Below, one piece after another: positions 1 to 9,943 of a stretch of DNA of 64,000 bases; the stretch's first letter is position 1, and each line of letters starts with the position of its first letter. The position numbers and the translations under genes are program-made. The notes beneath the pieces were generated by a model. That model made no database searches. It was not told the origin of the DNA and was given only the letters and a program-made list of their open reading frames with translations. Source of the DNA: Pseudohongiella sp. O18 (lineage in GTDB: Bacteria; Pseudomonadota; Gammaproteobacteria; Pseudomonadales; Pseudohongiellaceae); assembly GCF_021729085.1 (NCBI RefSeq), contig NZ_JAJSAR010000001.1, positions 1,116,001 through 1,180,000 on the forward strand, in the 5' to 3' direction.

Positions 1-1
1 G

Positions 2-232
2 GCCCGGCTCGCGGTCGTGCAGGCGGATCAGGCCATGTTCCAACTGGCGCTGGAGCAGCTGGCAAGCATCATCAATGAATATATGAATGATGAGAGTGGA
101 CAGACACGCAGCCTGTTGTCAGAGATTCAGCGTCTGCACGATGTAAGGATTACCGCCGAGCTGCCGTCGCTGGACGGCTCTGCCGATCTGATCAGGCAGC
201 TGGGTGCCAGTGCCTCAGGACGGGTGGAATAA
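2..232 (+). CDS. hemX: HemX family protein, C-terminal fragment (cut by window start)
   Basis: The frame is open from the first bases and ends at TAA 230-232. The 76 visible residues are a helical tail (ALEQLASIINEYMN... then a segment ending in PSLDGSADLIRQL) that resembles the C terminus of HemX, the membrane-anchored coiled-coil protein encoded next to hemC/hemD. HemX was once annotated as a uroporphyrinogen methyltransferase but lacks a proven enzyme activity. The assignment leans on the next gene, which starts four bases later and is recognisably hemY. The N-terminal membrane segment and coiled coil lie outside the window, so this cannot be tested further here. Confidence 0.7.
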   Translation, partial: ARLAVVQADQAMFQLALEQLASIINEYMNDESGQTRSLLSEIQRLHDVRITAELPSLDGSADLIRQLGASASGRVE

Positions 233-236
233 GGCC

Positions 237-500
237 ATGAAAAAAACGTTCATACTCATTCTGCTGGCACTGATAGCGGGTGTTGCACTGGCCATTCAGC
301 TGGCGCGTGATCCTGGTTACCTGTTGATAGCTTACGGCGACTACACCTTCGAAACCAGCCTGTTCGCATTGCTGGTGGCGATAATTCTGCTGTTGATTAT
401 CGTCAAGCTGATACTCAGCCTGTTCCGCTGGCTTAACCCGATGCGACTGTTTAGAAGTGGCGACAGTCGGCCATCAAAGCGCTCAAGAAGCTCACTCTGA
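237..500 (+). CDS. hemY: Short HemY-like membrane protein, N-terminal domain only
   Basis: The ATG at 237 follows the hemX stop by four bases, implying translational coupling; an upstream in-frame ATG at 204 lies inside hemX and is less likely. The 87-residue product has two hydrophobic segments (about residues 4-22 and 42-64) separated by a RDPGYLLIAYGDYTFETS loop, the hallmark of the HemY N-terminal domain. Normal HemY is roughly 400 residues with a long cytoplasmic TPR region. Here the protein stops about 20 residues after the second membrane segment with a basic Ser/Arg tail, and the convergent ubiD stop lies only 10 bases beyond, so no TPR part can follow. It is either a degenerate hemY or a natural short form. 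Confidence 0.72.
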   Translation: MKKTFILILLALIAGVALAIQLARDPGYLLIAYGDYTFETSLFALLVAIILLLIIVKLILSLFRWLNPMRLFRSGDSRPSKRSRSSL

Positions 501-510
501 GAAGTCGCGT

Positions 511-1974
511 TTAGATACCCAGCTGATCCCACAGCGCATCAATACGTGCCTTGACCTCCGGGTCCATGGAAATGGGGGTGCCCCATTCTCGATCTGTTTC
601 ACCTGGCCACTTGTTGGTAGCATCCATACCCATCTTGGACCCCAGGCCCGACACTGGCGAAGCGAAGTCCAGGTAATCAATTGGTGTATTGTCGATCAGC
701 ACGGTGTCGCGTGATGGATCCATACGAGTGGTCATCGCCCAGATCACATCGTTCCAGTCACGGATATTGACGTCATCGTCAGTCACAATCACGAACTTGG
801 TGTACATGAACTGTCGCAGGAACGACCAGGCACCCATCATCACGCGCTTGGCGTGACCGGGGTACTGCTTGCGAATGCTGATCACTGCAAGCCGGTATGA
901 GCAACCCTCTGGGGGCAGATAAAAATCCACGATCTCCGGATACTGTTTTTGCAGCAGGGGCACAAACACTTCGTTCAGAGCCACGCCCAGCATGGCGGGC
1001 TCATCTGGCGGGCGACCGGTATAGGTGCTGTGGTAAATCGGGTCTTTGCGGTGCGTAAGCTTCTTGACCGTAAATACCGGGAAGCGCTCCACTTCGTTGT
1101 AGTAACCAGTATGATCCCCAAAGGGACCTTCGTCGGCCATCTCTTCTGGCTCAATGACGCCTTCCAGAACAAACTCAGCGCTGGCGGGTACCTGAAGGTC
1201 ATTGGTGAGGCACTTTACTACCTCGGTTTTGCTGCCGCGCAGCAGGCCCGCAAAGGCATACTCGGACAGTGTGTCAGGCACTGGCGTCACGGTAGCCAGG
1301 ATGGTTGCCGGGTCGGCACCAATGGCGATGGAAATCGGGAATGGTTCGCCCGGATGTTTCAACTGCCAGTCGCGAAAGTCGAGCGCACCGCCGCGATGCG
1401 ACAACCAGCGCATGATCAGCTTGTTGCGCCCCAGAAACTGCATGCGGTAAATGCCGAGATTCTGCCTTTCTTTGTCCGGGCCGCGCGTAATGACCAGCGG
1501 CCAGGTAACCAGAGGTGCGGCATCTCCGGGCCAGCAGGTCTGGATGGGCAGGAACGACAGATCGATGTCATCCTCTTCGATCACCACGTCCTGGCACGGT
1601 GCGTTTCTTTTGACGTTCGGCGCAATATTGAGCACCTGTTTCCAGGTGGGAAGATTCTCCCAAAGATCGCGCCAGCCTTTTGGCGGGTTCGGTTCTTTCA
1701 GGAAGGCCATCAACTTGCCTACATCCCGAAGACCTTCGGTGTCCTGCTGCCCCATGGCCAGCGCAATGCGCCGCGTATTGCCAAACAGATTGCCCAGCAG
1801 GGGAATCGATGATCCTTTCGGGTTTTCGAACAACAGCGCCGGCCCGCCAGCACGTAGCGTGCGATCGCAAATCTCCGTAATCTCCAGATTCGGGTCAACT
1901 GGCACACTTATCCGCTTCAGCTCACCCTCAGCCTCCAGCAAGGCAATAAACTCCCGAAGATCCTTGAATGCCAT
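511..1974 (-). CDS. ubiD: 4-hydroxy-3-polyprenylbenzoate decarboxylase UbiD
   Basis: The 487-residue protein matches the full-length UbiD family, which decarboxylates 4-hydroxy-3-polyprenylbenzoate in ubiquinone synthesis using prenylated FMN supplied by UbiX. The start [20 protein letters not shown] and the block [13 protein letters not shown], within the region holding the family's catalytic Glu-Arg-Glu residues, are clear. The C terminus WDQLGI is also typical. It converges on hemY with a 10-base gap and is followed upstream by the rho 3' region on the same strand. Nothing looks truncated. Confidence 0.95.
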   Translation of the reverse strand: MAFKDLREFIALLEAEGELKRISVPVDPNLEITEICDRTLRAGGPALLFENPKGSSIPLLGNLFGNTRRIALAMGQQDTEGLRDVGKLMAFLKEPNPPKGWRDLWENLPTWKQVLNIAPNVKRNAPCQDVVIEEDDIDLSFLPIQTCWPGDAAPLVTWPLVITRGPDKERQNLGIYRMQFLGRNKLIMRWLSHRGGALDFRDWQLKHPGEPFPISIAIGADPATILATVTPVPDTLSEYAFAGLLRGSKTEVVKCLTNDLQVPASAEFVLEGVIEPEEMADEGPFGDHTGYYNEVERFPVFTVKKLTHRKDPIYHSTYTGRPPDEPAMLGVALNEVFVPLLQKQYPEIVDFYLPPEGCSYRLAVISIRKQYPGHAKRVMMGAWSFLRQFMYTKFVIVTDDDVNIRDWNDVIWAMTTRMDPSRDTVLIDNTPIDYLDFASPVSGLGSKMGMDATNKWPGETDREWGTPISMDPEVKARIDALWDQLGI

Positions 1975-2101
1975 CGATGTATGTGCTCCGTAGTCGTATG
2001 CCTGGGTCAGTGAAGTTGGTTTTTCGCCAGGTGAAAGTAATACATTTTCGATTACGTTTGTCGTTCGTTAAAGGATTCTTTTTCTAAGCCATTTAAAGAA
2101 G

Positions 2102-2231
2102 ATAGTTGAAGCGTAGGCGAGGCAGCAGTAGCGAGACAAAAAAGGCCGGGAGAGCGCAGTTTACAAGTAGTAAATGAGCATCGACCGGCCTTTTTTAACG
2201 AAGCTAATGCAACGACGCTAGCTTCAACTAT
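2102..2231. repeat. Nested palindromic element at the rho 3' end
   Basis: Three nested inverted repeats are visible. The outer arms ATAGTTGAAGC (2102-2112) and its complement (2221-2231) are perfect over 11 bases. The middle arms AAAAAAGGCCGG (2138-2149) and CCGGCCTTTTTT (2185-2196) are perfect over 12. An inner TTTAC/GTAAA hairpin lies near 2161-2174. The right outer arm overlaps the rho stop codon (2228-2230). The middle arms make a bidirectional intrinsic terminator, but the outer arms and the ordered inner hairpin go beyond a simple terminator and suggest a small palindromic repeat or structured RNA. Confidence 0.7.
2138..2196 (-). terminator. Bidirectional intrinsic terminator of rho
   Basis: A 12-base perfect stem A6GGCCGG/CCGGCCT6 encloses a 35-base loop. 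Read on the minus strand, it lies just after the rho stop and ends in a U tract; the A tract gives the same signal on the other strand. The loop is long for a plain terminator and contains its own small hairpin. Confidence 0.65.
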
Positions 2232-3487
2232 TTTCTTTTCATCATGTTGAAGAATTCTTCATTTGTCTTGCTGTCTTTCAACTTATCGATAATAAACTCA
2301 GCGGCCTGCACATCTTCCATGGCGCTCAGAATCTTGCGCAGAATCCACATACGCTGCAGTTCTTCTTCGCTGGTCAGCAGTTCTTCACGGCGTGTGCCGG
2401 AGCGACGAACATTAATGGCTGGGTAAATTCGTTTCTCGGCAATCTTGCGGTCAAGATGGATTTCCATATTGCCGGTGCCTTTGAACTCTTCGTAAATCAC
2501 TTCGTCCATCTTGGAGCCGGTTTCTACCAGGGCTGTGGCGATGATGGTCAGGCTGCCGCCTTCTTCCAGATTACGTGCGGCACCGAAGAAACGCTTGGGG
2601 CGCTCCAGGGCGTGGGCGTCCACACCACCGGTCAGTACTTTGCCTGATGAGGGCACGATTGTGTTGTAGGCACGCGCCAGACGTGTGATGGAGTCGAGCA
2701 GTATCACTACATCTTCTTTGTGTTCCACCAGGCGTTTGGCTTTTTCGATTACCATTTCTGCGACCTGGACGTGACGCGCGGGCGGCTCGTCAAAGGTACT
2801 TGCGACCACTTCGCCGCGCACTGAACGCTGCATGTCGGTCACTTCTTCCGGGCGTTCGTCGATCAGCAATACAATGAGTCGGCATTCTGGATTGTTGCGC
2901 GTAATGGATTGCGCAATGTTTTGCAGCAACAGCGTCTTACCAGCTTTGGGCGGTGATACGATCAGGCCGCGCTGACCTTTGCCAATGGGGGCTGTCAGGT
3001 CAATGATTCGTGCACTCAGGTCTTCGGTGCTGCCGTTGCCCAGCTCCAGACGCAGTCGCTCTGTCGGGAACAGTGGTGTCAGGTTTTCGAAGAGGATTTT
3101 TTGCTTTGAGTTTTCGGGTTTTGCGAAGTTTACTTCGGAGATCTTGAGCAGGGCGAAGTAGCGTTCGCCGTCCTTCGGGGGTCTGATTTTGCCCGCGATT
3201 GTGTCCCCCGTTCGCAGGTTAAATCGCCGAATCTGGCTGGGAGACACATAAATGTCATCAGGACCTGCCAGGTAAGACGAATCAGCCGATCTCAGGAATC
3301 CAAAACCATCCTGAAGAATTTCCAGAACACCGTCACCACTGATGTCCTCGCCATTCTTGGCGTGTTTTTTCAGTATGGAAAAAATGATGTCCTGTTTGCG
3401 GGTTCGGGAGAGGTTTTCAAGGCCCATTTCCTGGGCGGTTTCCAGCAGTTTGGCAATGGGTTGCGTTTTGAGATCGGTAAGGTTCAT
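2228..3487 (-). CDS. rho: Transcription termination factor Rho
   Basis: The 419-residue protein has the standard Rho length. It has the N-terminal helical domain ([19 protein letters not shown]), the cold-shock-like RNA-binding domain with DGFGFLRS and [19 protein letters not shown], the Walker A segment with PPKAGKT, the Walker B region [16 protein letters not shown], and the Q/R-loop region ending in a family-typical C terminus. Rho is a hexameric RNA helicase that terminates transcription. It is transcribed alone from a predicted promoter about 200 bases upstream, leaving a long leader consistent with the autoregulation known for rho in other bacteria. Confidence 0.98.
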   Translation of the reverse strand: MNLTDLKTQPIAKLLETAQEMGLENLSRTRKQDIIFSILKKHAKNGEDISGDGVLEILQDGFGFLRSADSSYLAGPDDIYVSPSQIRRFNLRTGDTIAGKIRPPKDGERYFALLKISEVNFAKPENSKQKILFENLTPLFPTERLRLELGNGSTEDLSARIIDLTAPIGKGQRGLIVSPPKAGKTLLLQNIAQSITRNNPECRLIVLLIDERPEEVTDMQRSVRGEVVASTFDEPPARHVQVAEMVIEKAKRLVEHKEDVVILLDSITRLARAYNTIVPSSGKVLTGGVDAHALERPKRFFGAARNLEEGGSLTIIATALVETGSKMDEVIYEEFKGTGNMEIHLDRKIAEKRIYPAINVRRSGTRREELLTSEEELQRMWILRKILSAMEDVQAAEFIIDKLKDSKTNEEFFNMMKRK

Positions 3488-3682
3488 AGGCTAAGGTTTA
3501 ATTGATTCTGGGTACAGAAGATCTGGGAATTGGCAACACAGCCGGGTCAACAAATACAGAGGTATTGATACAGGCCGGGATGCCGGTTGGTTTAAAAGAT
3601 TCGGGTTTAAGCTAAGGATTCAGGCTTAGTGTCAGTCAGGTATGAGACTGGAATCCGCACCGCTTTCGCGGGGATGCGACTG

Positions 3683-3711
3683 AATATAATGACTTCTGAA
3701 ACCGGTGTCTA
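3683..3711 (-). promoter_or_regulatory. Predicted sigma-70 promoter of rho
   Basis: On the minus strand TAGACA (3711-3706) and TATATT (3688-3683) are separated by exactly 17 bases. The start of transcription would fall near 3676, giving a rho leader of roughly 190 nt. Predicted from sequence only. Confidence 0.6.
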
Positions 3712-3730
3712 GTAAAAAGTGTATTTATTT

Positions 3731-3761
3731 GTGCCCCGGGCAGTCAGGCCGTCCGGGGCAC
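3731..3761 (-). terminator. Hairpin downstream of trxA, possible terminator
   Basis: A 9-base perfect stem GTGCCCCGG/CCGGGGCAC lies 16 bases past the trxA stop. On the minus strand it is followed by an A/T-rich stretch rather than a clean U tract, so termination may be weak or read through towards the rho promoter. Confidence 0.45.
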
Positions 3762-3776
3762 TTTCCTGATCGCGTA

Positions 3777-4103
3777 TCAGATGACGCTGTCGATAAATGC
3801 GGCCAGTTGCGACTTGGACAGCGCGCCAACCTTGGTGCCTGCGACCTGTCCGTTCTTGAACACGATCAGTGTTGGAATGCCGCGAACACCGAAGCGTGGC
3901 GCGGTTTCTGTATTAGAATCGATATTCAGCTTGCAGATGGTCAGCTTGCCGGAATATTCATCCGCCAACTCGTCCAGTACGGGGGCGATCATCTTGCAGG
4001 GGCCACACCACTCTGCCCAGAAATCAACCATCACAGGGCCATCAGCCTTCAGTACATCTTGTTCAAAACTGGCGTCGGTGGTGTGAACGATTTTGTCGCT
4101 CAT
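3777..4103 (-). CDS. trxA: Thioredoxin TrxA
   Basis: The product is a 108-residue thioredoxin with the active-site motif WCGPCK and the cis-proline segment [11 protein letters not shown]. It reduces protein disulfides in the cytoplasm using thioredoxin reductase. I chose the ATG at 4103 ([10 protein letters not shown]) because an AAGGA ribosome site sits about 8 bases upstream and family members begin there; a longer frame starting at 4160 adds 19 unconserved residues. It lies between hemB and rho on the same strand, with its own predicted promoter overlapping the end of hemB. Confidence 0.97.
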   Translation of the reverse strand: MSDKIVHTTDASFEQDVLKADGPVMVDFWAEWCGPCKMIAPVLDELADEYSGKLTICKLNIDSNTETAPRFGVRGIPTLIVFKNGQVAGTKVGALSKSQLAAFIDSVI

Positions 4104-4183
4104 AAGTAATTCCTTGTCATTACGTCTGGTGGTGCCCGCTACGGCCATGAAAGTTGACAAGCTGTTAACGGACGATGAGATCT

Positions 4184-5293
<1,110 letters not shown>

Positions 5294-5335
5294 TCAAAAG
5301 TCGGCAGGTCCGGCAGCTGTATAATCGAGGTATGT

Positions 5336-7474
5336 ATGTCAAAACTGAGACTGGCCATTGTCCTGTTGATCGGGCTCGCTTTCGCCGCCTATTTTTCGCT
5401 CGATCTGGGCCAGTATCTCACGCTCGGTTTTGTTCAGTCGCAACTTGATGTGTTGCGCGACTACAGTCAGCAGGAGCCGTTACTCAGTTCACTGATTTAT
5501 TTTGGTGTTTATGTGTTGATGGCAGCGCTGTCCATTCCTGGCGCTGCCGTCATGACTCTGCTCGGTGGTGCCATTTTTGGTCTGGTCTGGGGGCTGGTGC
5601 TGGTCTCGTTTGCCAGCACGCTGGGCGCGACGCTGGCATTTCTGGCATCGCGCCTGTTGCTGCGTGACTGGGTGCAGGCACGGTTTGGCAATTCGCTAAA
5701 GACCATTAACGCCGGTATCGAGCGCGATGGTGCTTTCTATCTGTTTACGCTGCGCATGATTCCGGTGTTTCCGTTTTTCCTGATCAATCTGGTGATGGGC
5801 CTGACGCCGCTGAAAACGTTTACGTTTTTCTGGACCAGTCAGACCGGCATGCTGCTCGGTACTGCGGTGTATGTGAATGCCGGTGTCGAGCTCGGACAGC
5901 TTGATTCGCTGTCGGGCCTGCTGAGTGGATCGCTTATTGTTTCGTTTGCATTACTGGCACTGCTGCCCTGGGTGGGACGCGCAGTGATCAACATCATTAG
6001 ACGCCGGCGCTGGTATAAGGCTTACAAAAAGCCAGCTCACTTTGATACCAATGTGGTAATTCTGGGTGCCGGTTCGGGCGGACTGGTCGCCGCCATTATC
6101 GCGGCTGGTGCCAAAGCCAAAGTAACGCTGATCGAAAAACACAAAATGGGCGGGGATTGCCTGAACACTGGCTGTGTGCCCAGCAAAACGCTGATAGCCA
6201 GTGCCAAGGTAGCCGAAACCATTCGCAAGGCTGCGGACTATGGCATCAAGGGTGCCAGTGGCGAAGTCGATTTTGCAGCGGTGATGGATCGCGTGCGCGG
6301 TGTGATCAAGACCATCGAACCCCATGACTCAATTGAACGCTTTACCAGTCTTGGCGTCGACTGTGTTACGGGCCATGCGACAATCAGGTCTCCCTGGGAA
6401 GTTGAGGTCGATGGGCGCGTGATCACCACCCGCAGTATTGTGGTTGCCACCGGAGCGCGCCCGCGCGTGCCAGATATCCCCGGATTATCGGATATGGATT
6501 ATGTCACCTCAGACACCATGTGGGACTTGTCTGAACTGCCGAAGCGACTGCTGGTGCTTGGCGGTGGCCCCATTGGCTGCGAGATGGCACAGAGCTTCTC
6601 AAGGCTGGGGTCTGAAGTGACAGTCGTGGATCAGGCCGGGCAGCTGATGTCGCGCGAGGATGAAGATGTTGCACAATTAATCGAAAAGCAGTTTAGCGGT
6701 GCAGGCATCCGTCTGCTTCTTTCGCACCAGGCACATGAGTTCGGCAGTGACGACGACGGGCAGTATGTCATTACCGAAACCAGCGATGGTGAGCGCTGCA
6801 AAACCTATTTTGACAAGCTGCTTGTAGCACTTGGGCGCAAGCCGAATGTCGAGGGTTTCGGTCTCGAAGAACTTGGGGTCGAAATTAACCAGAGCGGTGC
6901 CATCGCCGTGGACGACACGCTCCGCACTTCCTGTCCCAATATTTTCGCCTGCGGCGATGTCGCCGGCCCGTACCAGTTCACCCACATGGCTTCATTCCAG
7001 GCCTGGTATGCTGTGCTGAACGCGCTGGTTGGCGGATTCAAGACATTCCGTGCCAGTTATCGTGTTGTGCCACATGCTACTTTCACAGATCCGGAGGTAG
7101 CTCGAGTAGGTATGAATGAGAGGGATGCGAAAGAGCAGGGTGTCGAGTATGAAGTAACCAGGTACTCCCTTGATCATCTGGACAGGGCTCTGGCAGACGG
7201 GCAGAACCTGGGCTTCGTCAAGGTGCTAACAGTGCCCGGCAAGGACCGTATTCTGGGCGCCACGATAGTTGGGCCGCATGCCGGCGAGTTGATCGGCAGC
7301 TTCGTTTTTGCCATGACACACAACATGGGGCTGAAAACTATCGGTGCAACCACGCACATCTACCCGACGCTACAGGAAGCCAATCGCTTCGCAGCCAATG
7401 CCTGGCGCAGCGCACGCGTGCCACAAAAACTCCTGCCGGTCGCTGAAAAGTTTTTTGCCTGGCAGCGCCGTTGA
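5336..7474 (+). CDS. VTT/TVP38-type membrane domain fused to FAD-dependent disulfide reductase
   Basis: A 712-residue two-part protein. Residues 1-225 are a VTT (TVP38/TMEM64, DedA-like) membrane domain with about five hydrophobic segments and the family stretch FTLRMIPVFPFFLINLVMG. Residues 238-712 are a pyridine-nucleotide disulfide oxidoreductase: an FAD-binding GAGSGG at 244-249, redox-active cysteines C275 and C280 in GGDCLNTGCVPSK, an NAD-binding GGGPIGCEMAQ, and the catalytic C-terminal HIYPTLQE. This resembles mercuric reductase and lipoamide dehydrogenase, but no HMA domain or vicinal C-terminal Cys pair is present, so mercury reduction is unlikely. The substrate is unknown. Such fusions exist in other gammaproteobacteria as far as I recall. 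It is divergent from hemB and probably monocistronic. Confidence 0.85.
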   Translation: MSKLRLAIVLLIGLAFAAYFSLDLGQYLTLGFVQSQLDVLRDYSQQEPLLSSLIYFGVYVLMAALSIPGAAVMTLLGGAIFGLVWGLVLVSFASTLGATLAFLASRLLLRDWVQARFGNSLKTINAGIERDGAFYLFTLRMIPVFPFFLINLVMGLTPLKTFTFFWTSQTGMLLGTAVYVNAGVELGQLDSLSGLLSGSLIVSFALLALLPWVGRAVINIIRRRRWYKAYKKPAHFDTNVVILGAGSGGLVAAIIAAGAKAKVTLIEKHKMGGDCLNTGCVPSKTLIASAKVAETIRKAADYGIKGASGEVDFAAVMDRVRGVIKTIEPHDSIERFTSLGVDCVTGHATIRSPWEVEVDGRVITTRSIVVATGARPRVPDIPGLSDMDYVTSDTMWDLSELPKRLLVLGGGPIGCEMAQSFSRLGSEVTVVDQAGQLMSREDEDVAQLIEKQFSGAGIRLLLSHQAHEFGSDDDGQYVITETSDGERCKTYFDKLLVALGRKPNVEGFGLEELGVEINQSGAIAVDDTLRTSCPNIFACGDVAGPYQFTHMASFQAWYAVLNALVGGFKTFRASYRVVPHATFTDPEVARVGMNERDAKEQGVEYEVTRYSLDHLDRALADGQNLGFVKVLTVPGKDRILGATIVGPHAGELIGSFVFAMTHNMGLKTIGATTHIYPTLQEANRFAANAWRSARVPQKLLPVAEKFFAWQRR

Positions 7475-7510
7475 TTTCTTGCAAGCAGCCTTGCTCCGGC
7501 TGGAGGAAAC

Positions 7511-7978
7511 TCAGCGCTGCAGGACGTACGAGGTGAAGTACAGCTCCAGAATCTGGTCGGCAACAGACGGCGTCTCGAGCATCTGCAGTGCATGTCTGAT
7601 CTCGACCAGAGCCTGCTGGCGCAGCGCTTCCTTGCCCTGAGTCGATTGAAGGGTTTCTTCGAGCTGACCGGAGAACAGTACCACCAGGCGATTACGGATA
7701 TAGGGCAGGTGTCGCTCCAGGTAGGGCTGGGCTGTCAGACGTGCCAGCACAGAAATATCGGCCTTGAGGTATTTCAGGCGTCCAGAGCCGTCGTAGTTGG
7801 TCACAAAGCTTGGGCCAAGCGTGAAGTACTGCATAGCCAGTTCAGCCGCTTCGGGGTCATCCGGCGAAACACCAGGCGGCAGAATGAACTCAGGCTCTGC
7901 CTGAGGGGCGGCAGCAGCGTGTACAGATTGATTCAACAGGCTGAGACAGGCAATCAGTGCCAACGCGGCATACTTCAT
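7511..7978 (-). CDS. FliL-like secreted or membrane-anchored protein
   Basis: A 155-residue protein with an N-terminal hydrophobic export segment ending near VHAAAAP. The C-terminal half has the FliL pattern: a YFTLGPSFVTNYDGSGRLKY strand region, then ERHLPYIRNRLVVLFSGQ and EALRQQALVEI. FliL supports the flagellar motor at the stator, but no flagellar gene is nearby, so this is an orphan family member whose role is unclear. It converges with the reductase fusion (36-base gap) and is divergent from the MscS gene. Confidence 0.75.
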   Translation of the reverse strand: MKYAALALIACLSLLNQSVHAAAAPQAEPEFILPPGVSPDDPEAAELAMQYFTLGPSFVTNYDGSGRLKYLKADISVLARLTAQPYLERHLPYIRNRLVVLFSGQLEETLQSTQGKEALRQQALVEIRHALQMLETPSVADQILELYFTSYVLQR

Positions 7979-8088
7979 TAGCTACAACTCCAGGTCTATT
8001 TGTAAGCCTTATCGGCATCTACTGGCGATACTGTAGCAAGGTTTGTTAGGATTGCGCGCGATCCTACGGCAAACAGCAGAGTTACGAC

Positions 8089-9393
8089 GTGACTGACGAC
8101 TTCCTTTTGAGACTGCCCCTGCCGCCGCTGGTCAACGAGTGGCTGGCCAGTTACCCCTGGCTGTCAACTCTGGCCGTTGCGCTGCTTGTCCTGCTGGCTG
8201 CCTGGTTACTGGACCTGTTTACCAGGCAGATTCTGGTTAACTGGCTGATGCGGCGCCTGCAGGCTCCCGCAGAGCGTTCTTCAGACTATCGAAAGTTCAA
8301 GTTTATTCCGCGACTGGCGCATGTGGTGCCTGCGCTGGTCATCACCTTCGGCGTAACGCTGGTGCCCGGCCTGCCAGAGGGTGTCATCGTGCTGGTGCGC
8401 AATGTCGCCAATGCATTTATTGTCCTGACCCTGGCGCTGGCATTGTCGGGTGTGCTGGACATGATCAATCATGTTTACAGTCAGCGCCCGGATGCGCTGG
8501 ATCGCCCCATCAAGGGTTATCTGCAGGTCGCCAACATCGTCATATTCGCGGTTGCAGTACTGCTGATGATCGCGACGCTTCTGGATCGCTCGCCGCTGAT
8601 ACTGCTGTCAGGCCTGGGCGCGCTGGCCGCCGTGCTGATGCTGGTATTTCAGGACACCATCCTCTCATTAGTCGCCAGTGTGCAAATTACCTCCAATGAC
8701 ATGATCCGCGTGGGTGACTGGATAGAAATGCCCCAGCTCAATGCAGATGGCGACGTGATTGATATAGCACTTCACACGGTCAAGGTGCAGAACTGGGACA
8801 AAACGATCACGACCATTCCCACCAAGCGATTTATCAGTGACTCCTTTAAGAACTGGCGCGGTATGGAGGAATCGGGTGGGCGCCGCATCAAGCGGTCGCT
8901 GTTTCTGGATCAGACCAGCGTCACCTTTCTCGACAGTGAGCAAAAAAGTCATTTGAGCCGGTTTACCCTGTTGCGGGATTATCTGGCGACCCGCCAACAG
9001 GAAATCGACGAGTGGAACGCGGCGCTCAAGGAGCATGGGCAGGTAGCTGCCAATACCCGGCGAGTCACCAACCTGGGTACTTTCCGAGCATATGTGGCGA
9101 ACTACCTTAAAAGCCACCCGCGCCTGCGCCAGGATATGACACAGATTGTGCGTCACCTGTCGCCGGGGCCTGAAGGCCTGCCGCTGGAGGTTTACTGCTT
9201 TACCAATACAACGCAGTGGGTCGATTATGAGGGCATACAGTCGGATATCTTTGACCATCTGCTGTCAATCCTGCCAGAATTCGGATTGCGCGTTTTTCAG
9301 GCACCCAGTGGCGTCGACATGCGGGCGATGACGGAAAACTTTTTTGATCGCGAACAATCGCGATCGCCAACTGATACAGGAAAAGGATCATGA
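8089..9393 (+). CDS. MscS-family mechanosensitive channel (YbdG-like)
   Basis: The 434-residue protein has about four to five hydrophobic segments in its first 200 residues. The pore-helix and beta-domain region follows: GLGALAAVLMLVFQDTILSL, then MIRVGDWIEMPQLNADGDV and the TTIPTKRFISDSFKNW strand. This fits the long YbdG-like branch of MscS channels, which release solutes on osmotic downshock. The start is GTG 8089 (MTDDFLLRLP), with no strong ribosome site. Its last four bases overlap the start of dsbB, so the two are probably co-transcribed. Confidence 0.9.
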   Translation: MTDDFLLRLPLPPLVNEWLASYPWLSTLAVALLVLLAAWLLDLFTRQILVNWLMRRLQAPAERSSDYRKFKFIPRLAHVVPALVITFGVTLVPGLPEGVIVLVRNVANAFIVLTLALALSGVLDMINHVYSQRPDALDRPIKGYLQVANIVIFAVAVLLMIATLLDRSPLILLSGLGALAAVLMLVFQDTILSLVASVQITSNDMIRVGDWIEMPQLNADGDVIDIALHTVKVQNWDKTITTIPTKRFISDSFKNWRGMEESGGRRIKRSLFLDQTSVTFLDSEQKSHLSRFTLLRDYLATRQQEIDEWNAALKEHGQVAANTRRVTNLGTFRAYVANYLKSHPRLRQDMTQIVRHLSPGPEGLPLEVYCFTNTTQWVDYEGIQSDIFDHLLSILPEFGLRVFQAPSGVDMRAMTENFFDREQSRSPTDTGKGS

Positions 9394-9899
9394 TCGACCG
9401 ACTGCTGGCGCTGATGCCCAACTCCAGGCTGCTCAATCTGCTCATATTCATAGCCACCGTGCTCATCATTGGCGGGGCTTTGTATATGGAGCACGTCATG
9501 TTGCTGGAGCCGTGTGGTCTTTGTATTACCCAGCGAGTCTTTGTTGTGGCGGCCGGTCTGGTGTGTCTGGCAGCAGCGATTCATAATCCTGGTGTGCGTG
9601 GTCGCCGCAATTATGCCCTGGGGGCGGCAGCCATGTGTGTGGCGGGAAGCTATTTTGCCATTCGGCAAATCTGGCTGACCTATCTGCCCGAAGATCAGGT
9701 GCCGGCCTGCGGACCAGGGTTCAGTTACATGGTGGAGAACTTCCCCCTGATGGATACGCTGAGTTTCCTGCTGCAGGGTGATGGTAACTGTGCTGAAGTG
9801 CACTGGCGTTTTCTGGGAATCCTTTCCATTCCCGAACTGGCTCTGATCGGGTTCATCGCGCTGTTTTCCCTGTGCCTGTTCCAGGCCTTCCGACGCTAG
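9390..9899 (+). CDS. dsbB: Disulfide bond formation protein DsbB
   Basis: The 169-residue inner-membrane protein has four hydrophobic segments and both DsbB redox pairs: C42/C45 in PCGLC in the first periplasmic loop, and C107 and C134 in the second (PACGPG, GNCAE). It reoxidises DsbA and passes electrons to quinone. It overlaps the MscS gene by four bases (ATGA). DsbA-dependent folding would matter for the Cys-containing pilus proteins later in the window, though that link is only an inference. Confidence 0.95.
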   Translation: MIDRLLALMPNSRLLNLLIFIATVLIIGGALYMEHVMLLEPCGLCITQRVFVVAAGLVCLAAAIHNPGVRGRRNYALGAAAMCVAGSYFAIRQIWLTYLPEDQVPACGPGFSYMVENFPLMDTLSFLLQGDGNCAEVHWRFLGILSIPELALIGFIALFSLCLFQAFRR

Positions 9900-9914
9900 A
9901 CCATTGTCATCAAT

Positions 9915-9943
9915 CTGAGCCAGCCCTCAGTGCGCTGGCTCAG
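9915..9943. terminator. Hairpin between convergent dsbB and gshA
   Basis: A 10-base perfect stem CTGAGCCAGC/GCTGGCTCAG with a 9-base loop lies between the stops of dsbB and gshA and overlaps the gshA stop codon. It has no clear U tract in either direction, but its position suits a shared bidirectional terminator. Confidence 0.5.

Noticed and set aside
949-1812. 287-residue plus-strand frame inside ubiD
   Set aside because: It is antisense to a complete, well-conserved ubiD gene and has no recognisable domain.
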